Source: Nonomuraea aurantiaca (lineage in GTDB: Bacteria; Actinomycetota; Actinomycetes; Streptosporangiales; Streptosporangiaceae). Taken from it: DNA of 64,000 nt. Under the pieces are notes generated by a model that was not told the origin of the DNA, did no database searches, and saw only the letters and a program-made list of their open reading frames with translations. Location: NCBI RefSeq assembly GCF_020215705.1, contig NZ_JAIWNB010000026.1, positions 62,001 to 126,000 on the forward strand. The letters are read 5' to 3'. Below, piece after piece: positions 59,415 through 64,000 of this stretch; positions within the stretch are counted from its first letter, which is position 1; the number at the start of each line of letters is the position of its first letter. The position numbers and the translations under genes were made by a program.

Positions 59415-59517
59415 CTCGAGCTCCTTCTCTCCGCACCATGGCATGACTCTGACGGCGGTCCGCTAGCCCTAGTATTGCCGTGCTTGCCAACTGGCCGGAA
59501 CGGAGGGTGGCAAACTC

Positions 59518-59745
59518 GTGGCGGCTCGCCTGGTGATCGCGATCACAACCGCGGACGTCGGCGCCCGGATCACCACCCGCAGGCGGGTTCCGGAAGGCTT
59601 CCGTGACGCCGTCGGGATTCTCGAATCCTGGGACGGCGGCGTGCTGCGTGTCCGCAAGAGGGACGGCACTCTGGTGGAGATCTCCGAGGAGGCGCTGGTG
59701 GCGGCCAAGGTCGTTCCGGCCGCGCCTCCTCGACCTGAACGGTAG
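59518..59745 (+). CDS. small SH3-like conserved protein
   Basis: A 75-aa protein (ARITTRRRVPEGFRDAVGILESWDGGVLRVRKRDGTLVEI). The pattern matches the N-terminal SH3-like domain that in other actinobacteria is fused to a GNAT acetyltransferase in this genomic position; here the transferase domain is absent. GTG start at 59518. It ends 20 bases before the lipoprotein gene. Confidence 0.7.
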   Translation: MAARLVIAITTADVGARITTRRRVPEGFRDAVGILESWDGGVLRVRKRDGTLVEISEEALVAAKVVPAAPPRPER

Positions 59746-59765
59746 TAACGGCGAGTATTCGTTCT

Positions 59766-60827
59766 GTGACCGTACGTACCTGCGCCGCCGTAGCCGCCCT
59801 TATCGCCAGCGCCGGATGCGGCGCGTCGTCGTCCCCGGCCGAGAAGCCGCTTCCGCCGGTGAACGTCAAGGCCGCCTCCATGAAGCAGGGTTTCACGACC
59901 CTCGACAACCTCGCCGCGACCGCCAAGCGGGAAGGCTCGCTCACCGTGATCGGGCTTCCCCGGGACTGGGTCAACTATGGCGCGATCATCGACACCTTTA
60001 CCGACAAGTACGGCATCAAGGTCAATGAGCTCGAGCCCGGCGCCAGCAGCCGGCGCGAGATAGAGGCCGCCGCCCAGCTCAAGCCCGATGTGTTCGACCT
60101 GACCCTCGACGTCGCGGTGGCCGAGGCCGCCAAGTTCGCCCCGTACAAGGTGCAAGGCTGGCAGGACCTGCCCGATCACATCAAGGACCCCGGCGGCGCC
60201 TGGTACGGCGTCTACGGGGCCTACATGTCGCTCGGCTACGACCCGCGCAAGGTCCCCGCTCCTGCCTCCTTCGCCGATCTGGCCGCCAAGCCGGGCTACC
60301 TGGTCGCGCTCGACGGCGACCCGCTGCACTCGGCGGCGGCCTTCGACGGCGTGATGGCCGCCTCGCTGGTGTCGGGCGCGCCACAGCCGCAGCGCGGTGT
60401 CGAACTGTTCGCCAAGCTCAGGCAGGCGGGCCGGCTCACTGACCCGGCCAAGGCCAACGTGATCGTGGACTGGGACCACCTCAACGCCGCCCGCAGCGCC
60501 CGCGACGCGGAGGCGTGGAAGGTGACGATTCCGCGTGACGCGCCGCTCGGCGATTACCACGTGCAGGCGATCAGCAAGGACGCGCCGCATCCCGCCGCGG
60601 CCCGTCTCTGGCAGGAGTTCCTGTTCTCCGACGAGGGCCAGAACCTCCTGCAGAAGGGCTGGGCCCGCCCCGCCCGAGGGGAGGCGATGCTGATGCGCGG
60701 CACGCTCGACGCGGAGCAGGCCGGCAAATTGCCCGTCGCGCCCGGACCGCCGGTGCTCCTCACGATTCCGCAGACAGATGCCGGAAAGGTCTATCTGCGG
60801 AGGCGTTGGACGCAAAGTGTGCGATGA
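59766..60827 (+). CDS. extracellular solute-binding lipoprotein (ABC type, orphan)
   Basis: A 353-aa periplasmic-binding-type protein with a lipobox LIASAGCG (Cys18) after a short hydrophobic signal. The body shows EGSLTVIGLPRDWVNYGAIIDTFTDKYGIKVNELEPGASSRREIEAA, as in Fe3+/thiamine/polyamine-type binding proteins, and AARLWQEFLFSDEGQNLL at the end. No permease or ATPase gene is adjacent, so it either serves a distant transporter or has another role. GTG start at 59766. Confidence 0.87.
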   Translation: MTVRTCAAVAALIASAGCGASSSPAEKPLPPVNVKAASMKQGFTTLDNLAATAKREGSLTVIGLPRDWVNYGAIIDTFTDKYGIKVNELEPGASSRREIEAAAQLKPDVFDLTLDVAVAEAAKFAPYKVQGWQDLPDHIKDPGGAWYGVYGAYMSLGYDPRKVPAPASFADLAAKPGYLVALDGDPLHSAAAFDGVMAASLVSGAPQPQRGVELFAKLRQAGRLTDPAKANVIVDWDHLNAARSARDAEAWKVTIPRDAPLGDYHVQAISKDAPHPAAARLWQEFLFSDEGQNLLQKGWARPARGEAMLMRGTLDAEQAGKLPVAPGPPVLLTIPQTDAGKVYLRRRWTQSVR

Positions 60828-60929
60828 GACCATTGTGACTTGATATGTCGCGGAGACAATCAACCTCTAAAGTGAACAGACAGCACGGCCACAGGGGGCC
60901 CGATGTCTGACGAATGAGAGCTGATCGTC

Positions 60930-61706
60930 TTGCGATACGACACACCGAGCTTGGAGCGGTGGAGCAGTCGCGCCTACGACGGCAGTTTCGGCTACGTCTC
61001 GACGCAAGGCGCGCCTCTGGTGGACCTGCTCGATCCGCGGCCGGGAGAGCGCGTGCTCGACCTCGGCTGCGGCACCGGAGTGCTGACCGCGCAGATCGCG
61101 TCGCGGGGGGCCGACGTCCTCGGGATCGACGGCTCCCCCGCCATGATCGAGAAGGCCCTGGCCCTTTATCCGGGTGTCGACTTCATCGTCGGCGACGGGC
61201 ACGACTTCAGTGTGGCGCTGGCCTACGACGCCGTCTTCTCCAACGCCGCACTGCATTGGATGAGCCGCGACCCCGTCTCCGTCATCGCCAACGTGCACGA
61301 GGCGCTCACGCCCGGCGGCCGGTTCGTGGCCGAGATGGGCGGCGCGGGCAACTGCGCCGAGCTCACCGCCGCCATGCTGACCGCCTGGCGGGAGTACGGT
61401 CTGCGCGAGCCTGACCTGCCCTGGTACTTCCCCACGCCGGCCGAGTACGCCCGCCGGCTGGAGCAGGAGGGCTTCGTGGTCCGGCTGCTGGAGTACTTCG
61501 ACCGGCCGACGCCGCTGGAGGAGTGCCCGCAGGGGGCCGCCGACTGGGTGCGGATGTTCGCGTCCTCGGTCATCGAAGGGCTGCCGCCGGACATCGTCGA
61601 GCCGCTGCTCCAGCGGGTCAACGAGCTCGCCGCACCCGCTCTGCGCAGGGAGACGGGCTGGATGGCCGACTACGTTCGTCTACGCTTCGCCGCCGTCCGG
61701 CGCTGA
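60930..61706 (+). CDS. class I SAM-dependent methyltransferase (trans-aconitate methyltransferase-like)
   Basis: A 258-aa methyltransferase: VLDLGCGTGVLTAQIASRG (motif I), VLGIDGSPAMIEKA (II), AYDAVFSNAALHWMSRDP (IV; the ALHWM segment is typical of Tam/BioC-like enzymes) and ALTPGGRFVAEMGG (VI). TTG start at 60930; no better ATG upstream. Substrate unknown, most likely a small carboxylate. Confidence 0.87.
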   Translation: MRYDTPSLERWSSRAYDGSFGYVSTQGAPLVDLLDPRPGERVLDLGCGTGVLTAQIASRGADVLGIDGSPAMIEKALALYPGVDFIVGDGHDFSVALAYDAVFSNAALHWMSRDPVSVIANVHEALTPGGRFVAEMGGAGNCAELTAAMLTAWREYGLREPDLPWYFPTPAEYARRLEQEGFVVRLLEYFDRPTPLEECPQGAADWVRMFASSVIEGLPPDIVEPLLQRVNELAAPALRRETGWMADYVRLRFAAVRR

Positions 61707-61860
61707 TACGTAGTGGATGATGCGTAGGGGAGTTTTGCCGGACTATGGTCTGTTCGTGGGCGGCGGGAAGAGTGGCGGAAGAGAGTAAGGCTGCACCGCT
61801 GACGAAGTTGAGGAGCCTTGCGACGACACGGCGGCGTGAGGGGCTGGTGAACGGAACGGG

Positions 61861-63918
<2,058 letters not shown>

Positions 63919-63921
63919 GCC

Positions 63922-64000
63922 GTGCCGCGGCTGGCGATCGCCCCGGACTTCCCCCGGGACCTCAGCGCACTGGCACAGCCGGTGCGCAGGGACGCCGTGG
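63922..64000 (+). CDS. start of a gene cut by the window edge, possibly a UvrD-type helicase
   Basis: The GTG at 63922 opens PRLAIAPDFPRDLSALAQP, which resembles the N-terminus of actinobacterial UvrD/REP-like helicases that begin with a RelE-like segment (MPxLAIxxxFLxDxxxL). Only 26 residues are visible, so the assignment is tentative. It starts three bases after the 685-aa gene, so they are probably an operon. Confidence 0.5.
   Translation, partial: MPRLAIAPDFPRDLSALAQPVRRDAV

Overview
The window is GC-rich chromosomal DNA from an actinomycete. Gene content (PQQ operon, sigE/anti-sigma/htrA/tatB block, Mrp, MgtE-N/DUF1003 pair, DUF3117, DUF6758, DUF6247, DUF6529) points to a Streptosporangiales-like organism such as Nonomuraea. 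That placement is inference from content, not a database match.

Layout. 0-2 kb: the tail of one gene, a terminator, an alpha/beta hydrolase and a DUF2236 oxygenase. 1.9-5.1 kb: a complete minus-strand pqqABCDE operon with its own promoter and four-base stop/start overlaps between B, C, D and E. 5-13.8 kb: transporters, a RecB-type nuclease behind a degenerate metallo-beta-lactamase-fold protein, DUF6758, a NUDIX enzyme, two acetyltransferases, an SMP-30 lactonase and a methyltransferase. 13.8-25 kb: accessory-looking DNA with a Tat-exported protein related to retropepsins but lacking the catalytic aspartates, a 967-aa membrane-anchored Asp-box protein, a CPBP protease, a secreted protein paired with DUF6529, a CitE-like lyase, a toxin-antitoxin pair, an AAA-ATPase pseudogene, an 84-bp repeat in two inverted copies and a 23-bp tandem array. 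25-30.4 kb: conserved housekeeping genes (RidA, EamA, MgtE-N/CBS, DUF1003, MarR, Mrp).

30.5-43.1 kb: a sigma/anti-sigma pair followed by a small biosynthetic cluster: sulfotransferase, FemAB/GNAT-like transferase, stand-alone A-PCP protein, one type I PKS module (KS-degenerate AT-KR-DH-ACP), type II thioesterase and TauE/SafE-type exporter. It sits between mrp and tatB, which lie near each other in the related mycobacterial locus (Rv1220c-Rv1232c), so it looks like an insertion. The AT carries Gly in place of the nucleophilic Ser and lacks about 85 residues. This cluster is the strongest candidate for something undescribed.

43-59.5 kb: the conserved block resumes with tatB (flanked by inverted 124-bp repeats), htrA, a zinc anti-sigma factor, sigE with a consensus SigE-type promoter, an O-methyltransferase, pepA, DUF3117, PaaX/PaaG-like genes, tag with a DivIVA-like partner, two LOG-family genes, and the lysine/diaminopimelate genes dapE, dapD, dapC with a 7Fe ferredoxin. 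59.5-64 kb: a small SH3-like protein, an orphan substrate-binding lipoprotein, a methyltransferase, a 685-aa Glu/Pro-repeat protein and the start of a possible helicase.

All calls come from reading the sequence and translations by eye; no searches were run. Start codons were chosen by ribosome-binding sites, overlaps and family length.
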